A stretch of DNA of 64,000 nt from Chlamydomonas sphaeroides (Eukaryota; Chlorophyta; Chlorophyceae; Chlamydomonadales; Chlamydomonadaceae), in assembly GCA_001662425.1 (NCBI GenBank), contig BDDC01000030.1, positions 8,400-72,399 on the forward strand. The letters are read 5' to 3'. The position numbers were made by a program, and so were the translations under genes. The notes under the pieces were generated by a model. It saw only the letters and a program-made list of their open reading frames with translations, had not been told where the DNA came from and made no database searches. Of the stretch, positions 37,645 to 50,686 are shown piece by piece (the first letter of the stretch is position 1; every line of letters begins with the position of its first letter).

Positions 37645-40428
37645 ATGAAAGGAGGAGCCATGAAGCCGTCAACGCCGAAGAAGGCCACGGCCTCATGGAC
37701 GGGCGTCGCGTCCCGGTAGGGTGGGGTGGGGTGGCGGGAGGGTGCGGCAACATCTATGCGACATGTCAGCGCACTCCCCTGAGCCCACGGCTCTCCCTTC
37801 CGCGACTAAGCGCCCTACCCAACCCCATTCCATCGTTACCATCAACAACAGGTTATGGGCGCTAGCCTGGCCTCTGTCCGGCATGGAGGTCATGACGTTC
37901 GCCAAGGAGCTCATTATCACCGCCTTTGTGGGCCACCTGGGGCCCGTTGAGCTCTCCTCCCTGGTTCTCTCGCAAACCCTGTACAACGTCAGTGGCAACG
38001 CGCCCATGTTGGGCGTGGTCACGGCTATGGAGACCTTCTGCGGCCAGGCGTACGGAGCAAAGAAGTACTCGACGGTCGGCGTCGTGACGCAGCGTGCGCT
38101 GGTGATCACGACGCTCTTCAACCTCATGTGTGTCGCCATGTGGGGCAGGGCCGAGCAGCTGATGCTGGCCATGGGCCAGGACCCCGCCATTGCCAAGGCC
38201 GCCGGCCGCTTCACCATCCTGCTCAGCCCCTGCCTCGTGCTGGACGGCTTCGAGCAGTGCATGCGCCGTTACCTGGCAGCACAGTCCGTCGTGCAGCCGC
38301 TCATGTACGTCACATTCCTGGCTACGCTCCTGACGCCGCTGTACCTCTGGTACTTCATCTTCAGGTGCGGGCTACGCCGGGGTCGCTGCGGCGAGGGTGG
38401 TCATTGCAACGCCGTTAATGCATGGAAGGGGCGAGGGTGGACGATGAAGCGGAATGCTTGTTTACTTTCTTAATGATGCCAGGGATCGAACATCTCAGGG
38501 GCACAGCGCTTCTATGTGGTCAGGGTGTGGGGTTTCAGCAATTTAACTGCACAGCCTCCCCAATGCCCCGTCCTGTGCAGATGCGGGTGGGGCTTGGACG
38601 GCGCGGCGGTGGCGTGGGCGTGCGTGCAGGTCAGCTCCTGCCTGGGGCTGCTGCTCTTCACGCTATGGCACACGTATTGCCAGGACCCAAACAAGCGCAC
38701 CTGGACGGGCTGGAGCCGGGAGTGCCTGACGGAGTGGCCCCTGTACATCCGGGTGGCCATCCCCTCGGCCGTCATGATCTGCCTGGATTGGTGGACGTTC
38801 GAGGTGCGCCCTGGGACTGGCAGCGGCAGGGCAGCAGCGTGGGCTGCGGCGTACAGCCAAGGGCCGTGGGGCTGGCCTATCAATGTCTAGAGCAACGGGA
38901 GTGGCCAGGCATGTGGGTTGGCGCCGTCATGTGGGTCGGGGCCGTAGAACAGGCCGTCGGAGGGCTCGCGACCTGCCTCTGCCTCACAGTGCCTGACTAA
39001 GGCGCCACTTGTTCGCGCTGCAACCGCTCCCCGTGCCCCTCACGCCCCGCCCACGCCAGATCATCGTCATGCTGTCAGGGCTGCTGCCGCGCCCCGAGAT
39101 GACGATGAGCATGATGGGGATCACGTTCAACATCCACGCCCTCTGCTTCTTTGCGGCGCACGGCCTCAGTGGCGCGGCAAGCACGAGAGTCGGCAACGAG
39201 CTGGGTGGGTGCCGTCCGGGCGGGCGCCGGCTTGTGCTCGGACAGGGCACGGATGCTTGGCTGGTCGGCTAGGATTGTGGCCGTATCGGTGCGACAGCAG
39301 CACCCGGTGTGGCTTGTGCGAAGTATGTGCAGCACAGACCTGTCCACCTGCGAGGAACGTCGCATGGCTCAAAGCTTAACACACAACGATCATGCGGCGT
39401 GCGACGGGCCCCGCCTCCGCCTGCAGGCGCGAGCCGACCACGACAAGCCTGGTTAAACACACAGGTGGGCCGAGACGCGGGCCACACGGACCCCAATGCC
39501 CCCAAAGCGCCGCCCGCCCTGCGAGGCGCTGGGGCCCGGCTCCTGTGAAGCATTGTAACAAGCCACCTGCGCGCGTCAAGGGTGCTGTCCTCAGCAGCCC
39601 AACGACCCACTTGCCTATGATGCGCTCGGGCGCGCATGCTGCTCACCGCCCTGCTCCCTGCCTGCCCCGTGTCCGCCGCCAGGTGTCTGTGCTCATGGGC
39701 ACGGTCATCATGATCCTGTGCGCTGGCCTGCTGCTGCTGTTCCGCGAGGAGCTGGGCGCGTTGTTTGCCGCGGAGCGGGAGGTGGTGCTGCTCACCAGCC
39801 AGGCGGTGCCCACGCTGGCCATCTCGCTCATCGGTGCGTGTGGCCAACCATGGGTCGCCGGTGCTAGTCGTTGGTTGAAGTAGCTAGGAGGTTGACCCGC
39901 CTACGCTAGACCCCGTGTGGGGCCAGGGCCCAAGGCCTCGCGCGCGCACCGCGTTGGGTACCGTGCAAGGGCGCGCCGCTGCTGCTGACGCTGGACCCTG
40001 TCGCGCGGCGGTCGCTGACGTGCACGTCGCGTTCCCCGGTGCTCGCAGGCGAGGGCGCTAACACGGTGCTGGCGGGCGTGCTGCGCGGCTGCGGCCGGCA
40101 GAAGATCGGCGCACAGATCAACCTGTTCATGTACTGGGGCATCGGCCTGCCCTTTGCCTGTCTGCTGGCCTTCCGCATGGGCCTGGGCGCCATGGGCCTG
40201 TGGACCGGCCTCGCCTGCACCGCCTCGCTGCAGTCGCTCATCCTGTCGTGGATCGTGTTCAAGTTTGACTGGAACGCCGAGGCGCACCGCGCCAAGGCGC
40301 TCATCGCCTCGGGCGAGCTAGAAATTGAGCTGGAGGAGGAGGTGGAGCTGCTGGCGAGCGCGGGGGCGCTGACGCGGGACGTGCTGCTGGACGCGTCGCC
40401 TAGCAAGCCCAGCACATTGACGCTGTGA
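37645..40428 (+). CDS. MATE family multidrug/metabolite efflux transporter
   Basis: Integral membrane antiporter of the MatE family, exporting organic cations or metabolites in exchange for H+ or Na+. Exons: 37645-37715, 37852-38364, 38581-38803, 39060-39204, an unresolved short exon between 39210 and 39682, 39683-39833 and 40049-40428 (TGA). Diagnostic segments are LWALAWPLSGMEVMTFAKEL, FVGHLGPVELSSLVLSQTLY, ETFCGQAYGAKKYSTVGV, WPLYIRVAIPSAVMICLDWW, STRVGNELG and GANTVLAGVLRGCGRQKIGA. The two halves have the pseudo-symmetric MATE layout of about 12 helices, followed by an acidic cytosolic tail (ELEIELEEEVELL). The missing exon should encode the loop after VGNELG; its length must be 2 modulo 3 with the donor at 39205. 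In-frame ATGs at 37537 and 37660 are alternative starts; codon use before 37645 is not coding-like. Confidence 0.9.
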
Positions 40429-42392
40429 TGAGAGCGCGTGTGCGTGCGGCAAGGTCGTGGGTCCGGAAAGTGTTAGGCCCGATGTTCGTGACGGCGCCGG
40501 GCTAGGTGGTGCTGGTGGTGGTGGTTTCAGGGTCGAGCATGTGGCTAGGTGACTCCGCGAGGCTAAGATTGACGCTCGCTAGGGAGATTTTGCGTAGGCG
40601 GTGCGGCGGCGGCTGCTGAACACAATTAATAGCTACGCGTGTGGGCGCATATGCCGCCGCCTCTTCCACGCATGGACAGGGCGTAAAACGCCGATGAATA
40701 GATGTAGCTGATTCGGGTGCAGGACTGCAGGCATGGCGCTGACTAGCCATCGCTGGCTGCGGCGCGTAGCTTGATCGGAGCGGGGGCGAACTCGCCATGC
40801 GAGGCCCTGGCGTTTTGCTGTAACGGTCTCGGCCGAGCCCCTCACGTGTTACCCGCTGCCAAGGGCGCCAGTGTTACTGGTCATGACCAATGACCAAACG
40901 CGGGGACCGCGACAGCCACCCTCATTACAGCCTCGGGGTGATCGATGAGCAGGGCTGCAGCAGAGGAGGCAGCGACGCATGCTAAAGTAGAAGCATGTAT
41001 CTAGGCAGGCATCAACCGCACCGCTGACTTTCCCACTCGGTGCAAGTGTGCAACGCGTTACGAACAGTAGCCACGGCGGCTTGATGCGCTTGACAGGGAA
41101 AGGCTGGTCACAGCCGCTGCAAAAGGATTTAGGTTGGCCGTGCGAGCTGCGCCGCCTGGCTGCCGCCCTGCGCATCGGGCACGCCCAAGTGGCAAACCAA
41201 ACGCCACATCACGTTAGCGCCAGCCCAACCTCCGACTAGGTCGCCAAACTTGCGTGGTTTGAAGAGAAGCTGGGCTGCAGGCCGGTAGGGGTGATCAGCG
41301 CCAGCGTGGCTGTGGCTCGTCTAGCTGGCACCCAGGATTAAGACCGACCGGTTGGGTGGCTCCACCAGCGTAGTTGAGCTTAACCTGCCGGATCATGCGC
41401 GGCGCAGCCAACGCGTCAGAGGACGGAACGGGGTCTCTGATGGGGCCCCGCCTGGCAGTTGGGCGACGTGCGCCTGCCCTCCTGTGCCAGCCTAGACCGC
41501 GCACACCCTGCGCACGCCGCGCATGGGCTGGTGTGAGTACGTGACCCTGAACGAGCGGTGCGGGTGCGGCGGGGCACCTCGCACACGTCGAAAGGTTGGC
41601 GAGGCCCGGACCGGTGGCCGTTGGTCACGGTCTGCCGTGCGCCCAGACCGCCAGACGTGGTAGGTGGTACCCATGCGCCCGATACATGCAACCCTATTCG
41701 GAAGGTCTTCAAGCTCTTGGCATGTTCCTTAAAGAGACCAGTCCGTGGCTCACGAGCGCCAGCACTGCTGCCGCTGCCTGCACGCGGTGCCGGCCTGCAC
41801 GACAGCTGCCATGCGCTCTGCCAGCAGGCGTCAGTGGTCGGACTATCACTACAGAATGGATGGGTTTTGCGAGCCGGCCAGCCCCTGACGGCCCTACACG
41901 CTTCCGGCAGCGTCACGCTACCGTATGGTATGCCCTAGACGCGCCCGCCGCCCTTGCGGCCGCAGGCCAGCAGCCAGGCGCACACACGCTCCAGGATGTG
42001 GTGACCATGAGCAACGCTCGAGCCTTTTTCCTTCCATCCCGCAAGCACGGCGCCGCCCTGTGTACCCAGGCCGCATGTTACAGGCATGCACGCACACCGG
42101 CCCAGAGGCGCGCCGGAGCAGGGCACCCGCCAGGCCGGTTGCGCAGCCCGCGGCCCGGCCAGCGAGCCGCCCTCAATCACTTGCAAAGTCGCGCCTGCAA
42201 GCTACCGCTGCCGCCGCCGCCGCCACGCACCGAGGCGTACCCAGTAATCGTGCCCCACTCGTGACCAACATTTGGCCAACGCCTGCAGCTCCTGCGCGAC
42301 ACCCTCGCTCTCCGTCCCAGATAACGTTATTCCGCCACGCCATGTTACCCTCGTGCCAGAGCCCCGCCACACCATCCGGCTGCCACGCGCCC
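40429..42392. other. Convergent intergenic region, MATE / unknown coiled-coil gene
   Basis: TGTAA at 40819-40823 (plus) fits the MATE transcript, and TTACA at 42078-42082 (TGTAA on minus) fits the gene at 42393. The remaining ORFs, such as 41416-41916 on the minus strand, have neither codon bias nor recognisable domains. Confidence 0.5.
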
Positions 42393-44248
42393 TCACGTCT
42401 GCGACGCGGGCACAAAGTCGATGCCGTCCATATACGGCGGCTGCGCCTGCGACAGGATCTTGACCAGCACTTGGGGCGAGTTCATGTGCATGTAGGTCTG
42501 GAAGTTCTCCTTGTGGTAGTCGGCCTGGGGTGCAGGGCAGGGCAGGCGGTGAGGGAGCAGACAGAGCTGGGCATTCAGGGGCAGCGGAGACGTAGGCGGT
42601 CAGGTCACGGTGTTGGGGCGGCTCGGGTCAGGGCCGCGCGGGCTGCAGGGGCACGGTGTACGCCGGCGGTTGCCTCAGACCGCGTGAGGCTACCAACCGC
42701 ACTCGCCGGCTGCTCGCGCTGCGGTGGTGGGGCTGCTGTGTCACCACAGGGCCGGCCTGGCCACGGCCGCGCGGCCGCACCTGCAGCAGCGAGCAGACCG
42801 CCTGCGCCTGCTCCACCAGCCGCTCGGCCTTGTCCAGCATGCCGCTCACGGCGTCCACCTGGGGGGGCGGGGGAGCGGAGGCCAGAGCGCGGAGGCCAGA
42901 GGGCGGCTCATGCGCGGCAGACAACAGACAGTCATATAGAGACGAAGCCTCCAGCCAGGCATGCTGACCTCTCAGTGGCGGATCAGGCCCGGCACCGTGT
43001 GGCGTAGCCGGATGGAGCACTGCCCTCGTAAGCCGCTGCTGCCGGCATGCCCGCCCTCCGCCCCCCAGGCCCGGCTGCGCCCCCCCGCCCGCTGAACCCG
43101 GCGTGCCTCTCCTGACCCCGGCCCACCTGGAACTCCAGCTGCATGTCTGCCCTCCGCTGCGCCGCCTCCAGCGCACCAAGGTCCACGCGCGGCACCGCCG
43201 CCTCATCCCGCGCCGCGCCCTGCTCCCCGCCCTCCTCTGCCGCTGCCGCGCCGCCCAGCCCCTCGCCCGCGCTGCCGCCGCTTGCCACGGCGCCATCGCC
43301 GTACTTGTCGCGCAAAGCCAGCCACGACCGCTCCTCGGCCTGCAGCGAGCGCAGCCGCAGAGCTAGGCTCGCGGCCATGCGCTCGCCATGGCACAGCTCC
43401 CGCAGCATGGGCGGCAGCGCGTCGTAGGCGGTGAGCTGCTCGGCCGAGCCCGCCTGCAGCAGCGCGTGCGCGCTCGCCAGACGCGCATCGAGGCCGGCGC
43501 GGAAGCAGCGCAGCAGCGCGGCCGAGGCCTTGGCGGCCGCGGGGTCGCTGGGCGGGGCCGCGAGGCGCAGGATCTGCTCCAGCAGCCATGGCACGGTCAC
43601 CGCGGCCGGGCAGCGCGGGGGCACGGCAGTGAGCATGCGGCCGAGCTCAGCGGGCAGGTCTAGCTGCGGCGGTTGCCGGGGCGCGGCCGTTGGCGCGTCC
43701 TCGGCGCCTTCCGCGCCCTCGGGTGGCGCTTCCATGGTTGGCGAAGCGACCGGCGAGCGCGCAGCTCCGTCGTCGACAGCGTCAGCGTGCGGACCGATGT
43801 CGGCGCCGGGGCTCGTGACAATGGCTGCCGCTTCGTCAGCGGTGGCCGCTGGCGGCATGCCACCGCACAGCGCCTTTGGCGTGGGCGGCATAGCGTCTGT
43901 GTTGCTGCTGGGACTCCCACTGCTGTCCAGGTGCTCCACGATATGGCTAGCCACGATCTGGTCCCGGTTGTGGGGTAGTTGCTGGTGTGGAACCTGCTCC
44001 AGCTGTGGCGCAGCCTCCACAGCCCGGCGTTTCCGCACGAAGGTCAGCCCATCGGCCTCCACCAGCTCATTCCCTGCGTCAGCGTTTGCCGTATGCAAGC
44101 GTCAGCGGGTGTATGCCTTGCAGCTGCCCAGCCATCTACATCATACCTTTTGCGGTGGACTTGCGTACCACCTCCTTGGGGTGTCCATCCTGCAGCGCAT
44201 GGCACCTTAGCGCCAGATACGCCGCAGAAGCTGAACGACGGACTGCAT
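42393..44248 (-). CDS. Uncharacterised coiled-coil protein, 5' end unresolved
   Basis: I cannot assign a family. Exons in frame: 44248-44147, 44073-43127, 42858-42781 and 42524-42393 (TGA). The 102-nt exon reads ..LALRCHALQDGHPKEVVRKS and joins to NELVEADGLTFVRKRR, which looks conserved rather than random. The large exon has an acidic, Ala/Pro-rich disordered part, then helices (PWLLEQILRLA, ALLRCFRAGLDARLASAHAL, ERMAASLALRLRSLQAEERS) and a coiled coil. The third exon adds VSGMLDKAERLVEQAQAVCS. The short C-terminus is NFQTYMHMNSPQVLVKILSQ and a few more residues. A start exon beginning with ATG at 44360 (MSGGTSDAPRV..) is possible, but its splice phase does not fit directly. The helix-rich layout faintly recalls Mis12-complex kinetochore subunits such as Dsn1; I would not name it so without a profile search. 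Confidence 0.6.
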
Positions 44249-45166
44249 CTATTGAGAACCCCAATTATCCAAAGCAGTCGCGCCTGTGCTACGTCCGCAC
44301 CTTCGCCTGCAAGTGAAGCTGCACGCGAACTCGCGGTGCGTCCGAGGTGCCACCGCTCATTCTATGCAGTTCTATCAGCAGTTATATAATATGCAAATGC
44401 ACTAGCGACCAGTCACGCAAGCGATTCAGTAAGCGGCGACAAGTTTGCGCGACAGCTGGGTCAAGTGATGGAAAATGCAATGTTACGGTGCTTTGTCAGG
44501 GCTGTCTGCCGTCTCAAGTTATGGCTTCCAAGAGTTCTCTCAGCAACAATTGGAAATCGCGCGGTTGTGGATCCTGGCCTGCCGAGTGCCGACGCTCCGA
44601 CTCCTGCTCGCTCTTCCCGACGCCCCAGGTTTCCTTGCAGGTTTTCTAGCTGAACTCATTTTGGGCAATTGGATGGATGGCGCAATGCGGGGCCGGACAG
44701 GCCACGTAGGCCGTGACAGACCGCTCACGGTGACGCCTAATGCTTTGCGCAGGCGCCACCAGCTATCCGGTGATCCTAAACATTTGAAACTACTGAGGCC
44801 GTTGAAACCCCAAAGCACGTGCGTTGATTGTCGAACCCCAACTGAGAAGGCCTCCGCTGGCCTGCGAGCTTTGGACTGCGAGCATCAAGCCGCTACACGC
44901 ACGAGCCACAAGCGCAAACGAGTATAAGGTGTTACTCGATTAGAGGAAGCCGGCCTGCCGCCAGACGCCGTACATCCCTGCCATAACGCAGCCCGCGAGG
45001 CCAGAGGCCGGCCGATGCGGGGTACTTGAGCCGCCAGCCGCGCCCTACCTGCGGCATAATCAGTGCAAAGCGATCCTCATCGCGCTTACCGCGCAGCTTG
45101 CGTTCCCTAAAGTAACCCAGCCATTGTCCACGGCAGCTCTGCCAGCGGAGCTTGCAACAGGCGAAG
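44249..45166. promoter_or_regulatory. Divergent promoter region with TATA-like element
   Basis: This region lies between the coiled-coil gene (minus) and the first sulfate transporter (plus). TATATAA at 44383-44389 reads as a TATA box on the plus strand and TTATATA on the minus. No other gene is visible. Control of the transporter by sulfur supply is expected from SLT genes of Chlamydomonas, but I see no defined element. Confidence 0.4.
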
Positions 45167-48100
45167 ATGTCTGCTTTATCATGGCAAGGCATTGTGGCCG
45201 TGACCTTCACGGCCTGCTCATTCGTAGTAATGGCGGCCGACTGGGTGAGGAAGCGACCGCCGCGGCCTGGCCGATGGGACTCGTTGACTGTGACAGGGTC
45301 CTCGCTGCACTGCTTCAACATGAAGCAAGCATTGCACTGCGTCCATGTAGTGCTGACGGCCAACCTCGCTGACGCTTGCGCAACCGCTCCGTTGCCCATG
45401 CATCCGCAGGTCGGCCCTGACATCACCTTTACGGTGCTTCTGGCGTTCTTGACCGCCTTCGATGGTCAAATTATCACGGTGGCGCGTGCTGGTCAAGGCT
45501 ATGGCAACACAGGTCTACTCACCGTCGTCTTCTTGTACCTCGTCGCCGAGGGTGTTACGCAAACCGGAGGTGCGCAGGGACACAAGATCCCAGCCGATCG
45601 ACCGCATCGGGGCCCCTCAAGCAGTAACTATCCTCGCACTAGCGAACCGAAGCCACTCGCATCGTCCACTGATTCCATCCCTTCCCCATTTAACCTCTGC
45701 GCAGGCCTCGAACAGATCATGAACTACGTCTTGGGCCGCTCCCGCTCCGTGCACTGGGCGCTCGTGCGCTCCATGCTCCCAGTCATGGCCCTGTCAGCCT
45801 TCCTCAACAACACGCCGTGCGTCACCTTCATGATCCCCATCCTCATGTCCTGGGCGCGCCGCTGCGGGGTGCCGCCCAAGAAGCTGCTCATCCCCCTCTC
45901 GTACGCTGCCGTACTGGGTGGCACCTGCACATCCATCGGCACCTCCACCAACCTGGTCATCGTCGGCCTGCAGGTGCGCAACGCAGGCCCAGGCTGCACA
46001 GTGGCTAACCGGCTCGTCTTCGCCGTCTTCCTGTCTTGCTATCTGCCCCTTGCTGCTGACCGGGACCCGCCCGAACACTGCGGCCTTCATTTTCCTTGCC
46101 CCCACAGGAGCAACGCTACACGAAAGCCAAGAAGTTCGATGAGGCTAAGTTCCGGATCTTCGACATCGCTCCGTACGGCGTGCCGTACGCACTCTGGGTA
46201 GGTCGTGTTGCGCGGGCAGCTCCTGCTACACATGCAATCTTGGGTGTACTGGGAACGTGTTGGCAGACCAACGCCCGCCCGTCGGAAACCACGCTCGCTT
46301 GAACCTCTATCTCCCTCCCTCCCTCTCTCCTCCTTCCTTGAATTTGCCTCCCTCGCAGGGCTTCATCTTCATTGTTTGCGTTCAGGTGAGGTTGGTGCGC
46401 ATTCGTGCCCGCTGGGCACATACCCGCATCCCGACCCAACCACATGGCTGCAGCGTCCTGGCTGCGCGCTCCGCTTGGTCACCCTGCCTCACCCTGCTCG
46501 GCTCCACCTCCTGCCCACTGCCTCGGCGCGTCCCTCGCCCCTCCCCCAGCGCTTCCTGCTGCCAGGCAACAGCTCCCGCTACGCCAAGGACCTGCTGCTG
46601 GCGGTGCGCGTGCTGCCCTCGTCCGTGGTGGTCAAGAAGAAGTTCAAGGACTCGGGCCTCATGCAGCAGACCGGCTTTTCCCTGTCGGCCGTTTGGCGCA
46701 ACGGCCAGTTCATCAGGTGCGGTCATGGGGCGATAGCACTTGCCGCACGCTGCACGGATCCCCAGTGCGCCGCACCCTACACGCACCGGTGCCCCGCGCG
46801 CGGCGAGCCCTGGCTGTGTCGCGCAGGCTGTGGCCTAGCATAACCGCCTCACCCCATAACCCCATGGCTCATGCCCGCCTCTTTGACTTGTTTCAGGAGC
46901 CCCGACGTCGACTTCGTGCTGGACGCCAACGACGTACTGTACGTGGCGGGCGAGCTTGACGTGGTGGAGTTTGTAGGCGAGGAGTACGGCCTGGGCCTGG
47001 TCACGCAGGTAGGAGGGGCGGGGTGAGCATCTCGTATAGCTTGTGCGAGGCGCGCCCGTTGCGACCGTTGTGACCCAGGGCAGCAAATCGTGTGCCCAGG
47101 CCCTAGCCAATTGAAAAGAATTCCCGTTGCTTCCTAACCACAGGAGCAGGAGGCTTTCTCGGAGCGCCTGGGCCTTGATGAGTCCGCCGCCTTCAGCAAC
47201 ACCGGCGGCTCGCCGTACAAGAAGCTTGTCCAGGTGAGGCCGTGCGAGCATAGGTTCCGTACTCTCGAAGGCGTGCCCGGGTCGCTGTATGATACACATC
47301 CGACGCCGTGCCTGACGAACGTCCTCCCTATCCTGCTTCTGCAGATTACTCTGTCCAAGACCTCGGACCTGATTGGCCACAGGGTGCAAGAAGTGCAGTG
47401 GCAGGGCCGCTTTGGCCTCGTTCCCGTCGCCATTCAGCGCGGCAACGGCCGCGAGGACTGCCGCCTGAGCGACGTAGTTCTGGCCCCCAACGACGTACTC
47501 GTCTTGGACACCAGTGAGCTTGGGGTGGGCTTGGGCTTGTCGTCTTGCGTTGCGGCCTGCCGTTGTGGCAGCGCTGGCCAATGTAGCACCAGTCAGTGGC
47601 ATGCCCCGCCCATCGTACCTTGGCAGCTTGTCCAACCCAAGTGTCTTTTGTGTCATTCCGGCTGCCTTCCCGCTCGCAGCACCCCATTTCGACGAGGCCC
47701 GCGAGGAGTTCAAGTCTAACTTCACAAAGCTTCGCTTCATCAAGGACGGCGCCGCCAAGGAGTTCATCATCGGGGTCAAGGTGGGGAGAGATGCCATATC
47801 TTTGCTGTCTTGTGTGGCGCTGAGCCATTGCTTCGAATTTGGCGGCCACACTGAGACGGGGTGCTGCTCACGCATAACACGCGTGCCAACCGCGCTTCTG
47901 CCGACGACAGGTCAAGAAGAGCTCGGACTCCGTGGGCAAGACCGTGTCCGCCGCCGGCCTGCGCGGCATCCCCGGCCTTTACGTGCTGTCGGTTGACCGC
48001 GCTGACGGCACCACCGTCGACGCCTCCGACTACCTGTACAAGATCCAGCCGGTGAGGCGGCTTCAGCTGCGGCCTGATGGGCTGCATTCCGTTCTCTGTA

Positions 48101-50118
48101 CTGTTAGGCATCCCACCTACGCGATACGCTGGACGCCCTTGCTGACTTCGGCCGCTGCCCCTCCCGGCCCCGCTACTCCCTGGCTGACCGCAGGACGACA
48201 CCATCTGGATTGCCGCCGACGTGGCCGCCGTGGGCTTCCTGTCCAAGTTCCCCGGTCTGGAGCTGGTGCAGCAGGAGCAGGTGGACAAGACCGGCACCTC
48301 GGTGCTCTACCGCCACCTGGTGCAGGCGGCCGTGTCGCACAAGGGCGGCTTGATTGGCCAGACCGTCCGGGACATCCGCTTCCGCACCACCTACAACGCG
48401 GCCATCGTCGCTGTGCACAGGTGCGGCAGATAAGCCCTAAAACCATGCCTGAAATCTTCCTGTTCGCGGCGTCACACGTTGTCTCGCTTGCTTCTGTGTC
48501 CAACGCGCGCTGCCGCCGCCCGTGCTGCAGGGAGGGCGTCCGTGTGCCGCTCAAGGTGCAGGACATCGTGCTGCAGGGCGGCGACGTGCTGCTCATCAGC
48601 TGCCACACCAAGTGGGCCGAGGAGCACCGCCACGACAAGGCCTTCGTGCTGGTGCAGGTGCGCAGGGAGGCAGGGCCCCGGGGTGCACGGCGGCAGGGCC
48701 CCCGGGTGCACGTGTCGTACAGCAGGACACCGGCGCGACCGGTGTACCTACTATATCTGACACCCCTGCTCGGCCTCGTTCTCCCACAGGCTGTGCCCGA
48801 CTCGTCGCCGCCCAAGCGAAGCCGCATGATCATCGGCGTGCTGCTGGTGACTGGCATGGTGCTGACCCAGATCATCGGCGGCCTCAAGAACAAGGAGTAC
48901 ATTCACCTCTGGCCCTGCGCCGTTCTCACCGCGGCGCTGATGCTCATCACCGGCTGCATGAACGCCGACCAGGCGCGCAAGTCCATCATGTGGTGCGTAC
49001 CGTGCAGCACATGTCAGCCGCATGTGCGACATGCCGCTATGCTGCTGCTGGCTACTTCAGCGCATGCTTTGCTGCGCTAACAGCTGGAGGACGCCACCAT
49101 GCTGTCGACATGTGCAGCCTTCTGTTGCTCGAGTCTTGCCGGGTCCGCTGCATTTTGCATTGCCCTTGTAACCTCGCCCGTTCCGCAGGGACGTGTACCT
49201 CACCATCGCAGCCGCGTTCGGTGTGTCGGCGGCGCTCGAGGGCACCGGTGTGGCCGCCAAATTTGCCAACGCCATCATCTCCATCGGCAAGAACGCTGGC
49301 GGCACCGGCTCCGCTCTCATTGCAATCTACATTGCCACGGCGTTGCTGTCGGAGCTGCTCACCAACAACGCCGCCGGCGCCATCATGTATCCCATCGCCG
49401 CCATCGCCGGCGACGCGCTCAAGATTTCGGCCAAGGACACGTCCATTGCGATCATGCTGGGCGCCTCCGCTGGCTTCATCAACCCCTTCAGCTACCAGAC
49501 CAACCTCATGGTCTACGCCGCCGGAAACTACAGCGTCCGCGAGTTCGCAATCATCGGCGCGCCGTTCCAGGTGCGTCAACACAGAGGCCGTGCGTCGCAG
49601 GTTCGGTCTTAACAATTGGCTTCGGCCACGACCAGCGGCCATGCAACACTTACCGCTGACACACGGCGCCGTGCTTGTGCTGCAGCTCTGGCTTATGATT
49701 GTCGCCGCCTTCATCCTGGTCTACCGCAACCAGTGGCACCAAGTCTGGTGAGGCCATGTCGGACGCAAGCGCTTTCCTGCGTCAAGCCTGCGCTTTGCTG
49801 TCAACCCAATCCGCCAGCGCCCTGGCTCGTGCCACAAGCCTGACGCCGCCGCCCCCCCTCCCGCCCCCCAACCGCAGGATCGTGTCGTGGGTGTGCACTG
49901 CCGCCTTCGTCTTTCTGCCGGCGCTCTTCATGCTGCTGCCCGCCACATTCCAAGTCAAGGTGGACAACCTGCTGGACAAGATCAACCCCTCCGCCGCCAT
50001 CACCCGCCGCCTGTCCTCGCGGCGGCTTGCGAAGGCGAGGTCGTCGTCGCTGGCCGTGGACAGCGAGAGCACCGACAGCCCCAACTCGTACAAGCAGGTG
50101 GCGATTATCAAGTCGTGA
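45167..50118 (+). CDS. SLT: SLC13-type Na+/sulfate cotransporter (SAC1-like/SLT family), upstream tandem copy
   Basis: Plasma-membrane sulfate uptake protein of the DASS/SLC13 family with cytosolic RCK/TrkA-C insertions. Seventeen exons: 45167-45244, 45410-45569, 45705-45973, 46108-46197, 46359-46385 (27-nt microexon), 46550-46716, 46897-47008, 47144-47233, 47345-47513, 47680-47780, 47911-48051, 48194-48420, 48531-48657, 48790-48992, 49189-49570, 49686-49747 and 49878-50118; 881 residues. The N-terminal membrane half has the substrate/Na+ motif GGTCTSIGTSTNLVIVG. The loop from about residue 265 to 590 holds four RCK_C-like half-repeats (DANDVLYVAGELDVVEF, LAPNDVLVLDT, DDTIWIAADVAAVGFL, LQGGDVLLISCH). 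The C-terminal half has SELLTNNAAGAIMYPIAAIA and SAGFINPFSYQTNLMVYAAG. A Ser/Arg-rich tail follows. It is paired with a close paralogue 570 bp downstream. Confidence 0.93.
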
Positions 50119-50241
50119 GCTGCTCAGTCACGGTGCCCGCAATAGAAGGGGAATAGCGTGGTTAAGGTGGGCCGGTAGGGCTTCGCGCGCACTGCTTCCC
50201 GCGTCTTACGGCTGGGACGGTGCAGGACAGGGGAGTATTGT

Positions 50242-50246
50242 TGTAA
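50242..50246 (+). terminator. TGTAA polyadenylation signal of first transporter
   Basis: TGTAA about 125 nt after the stop at 50118, in an AT-rich 3' UTR (GTATTGTTGTAATC). The 568-bp spacer to the next ATG must also contain the promoter of the downstream copy. Confidence 0.6.
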
Positions 50247-50686
50247 TCTTCAGCATATTGTGTGTTTACAATGATGCTCTGAACTTACGTTGGGTGTTGA
50301 TATCGCGGTCTAACGCTGTTCGTGCGGGTCTAGCGTAGATGTTTCGCTTGAACTGTGGGCATGCGTCTTTCGGCACCTTGAACGGTGCTGCACAGCATGC
50401 TGCAGTCGTAGTGTTTACGTGAGCTAGGTAGCAGATACTGTGCTTGCTGCGGAGTGTCATAGGGGAAACCCTCATGAAACCGAGGAGGGTGCGGGGAGCT
50501 GTGTGTTTTTGGGAGCCGTGTGTCGGGCAGGCCAGGCATTCTCGGCCTCGTGGCCTGGGTCGCCGGCCGATTGGGTCGCATCGTGATCAATGTCTAGCAT
50601 ACACGCAACAACACGGAATGCAGTGAATCACTGTAACGTAACCGGAAGAAGACCTCCGCAGAGCTGCGCTCGTCGCTCCATTCCAC

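Noticed and set aside
41416..41916. Minus-strand ORF of 166 codons between MATE and the coiled-coil gene
   Set aside because: Arg/Ser/Pro-rich composition typical of random GC-rich frames, with no domain or splice context.
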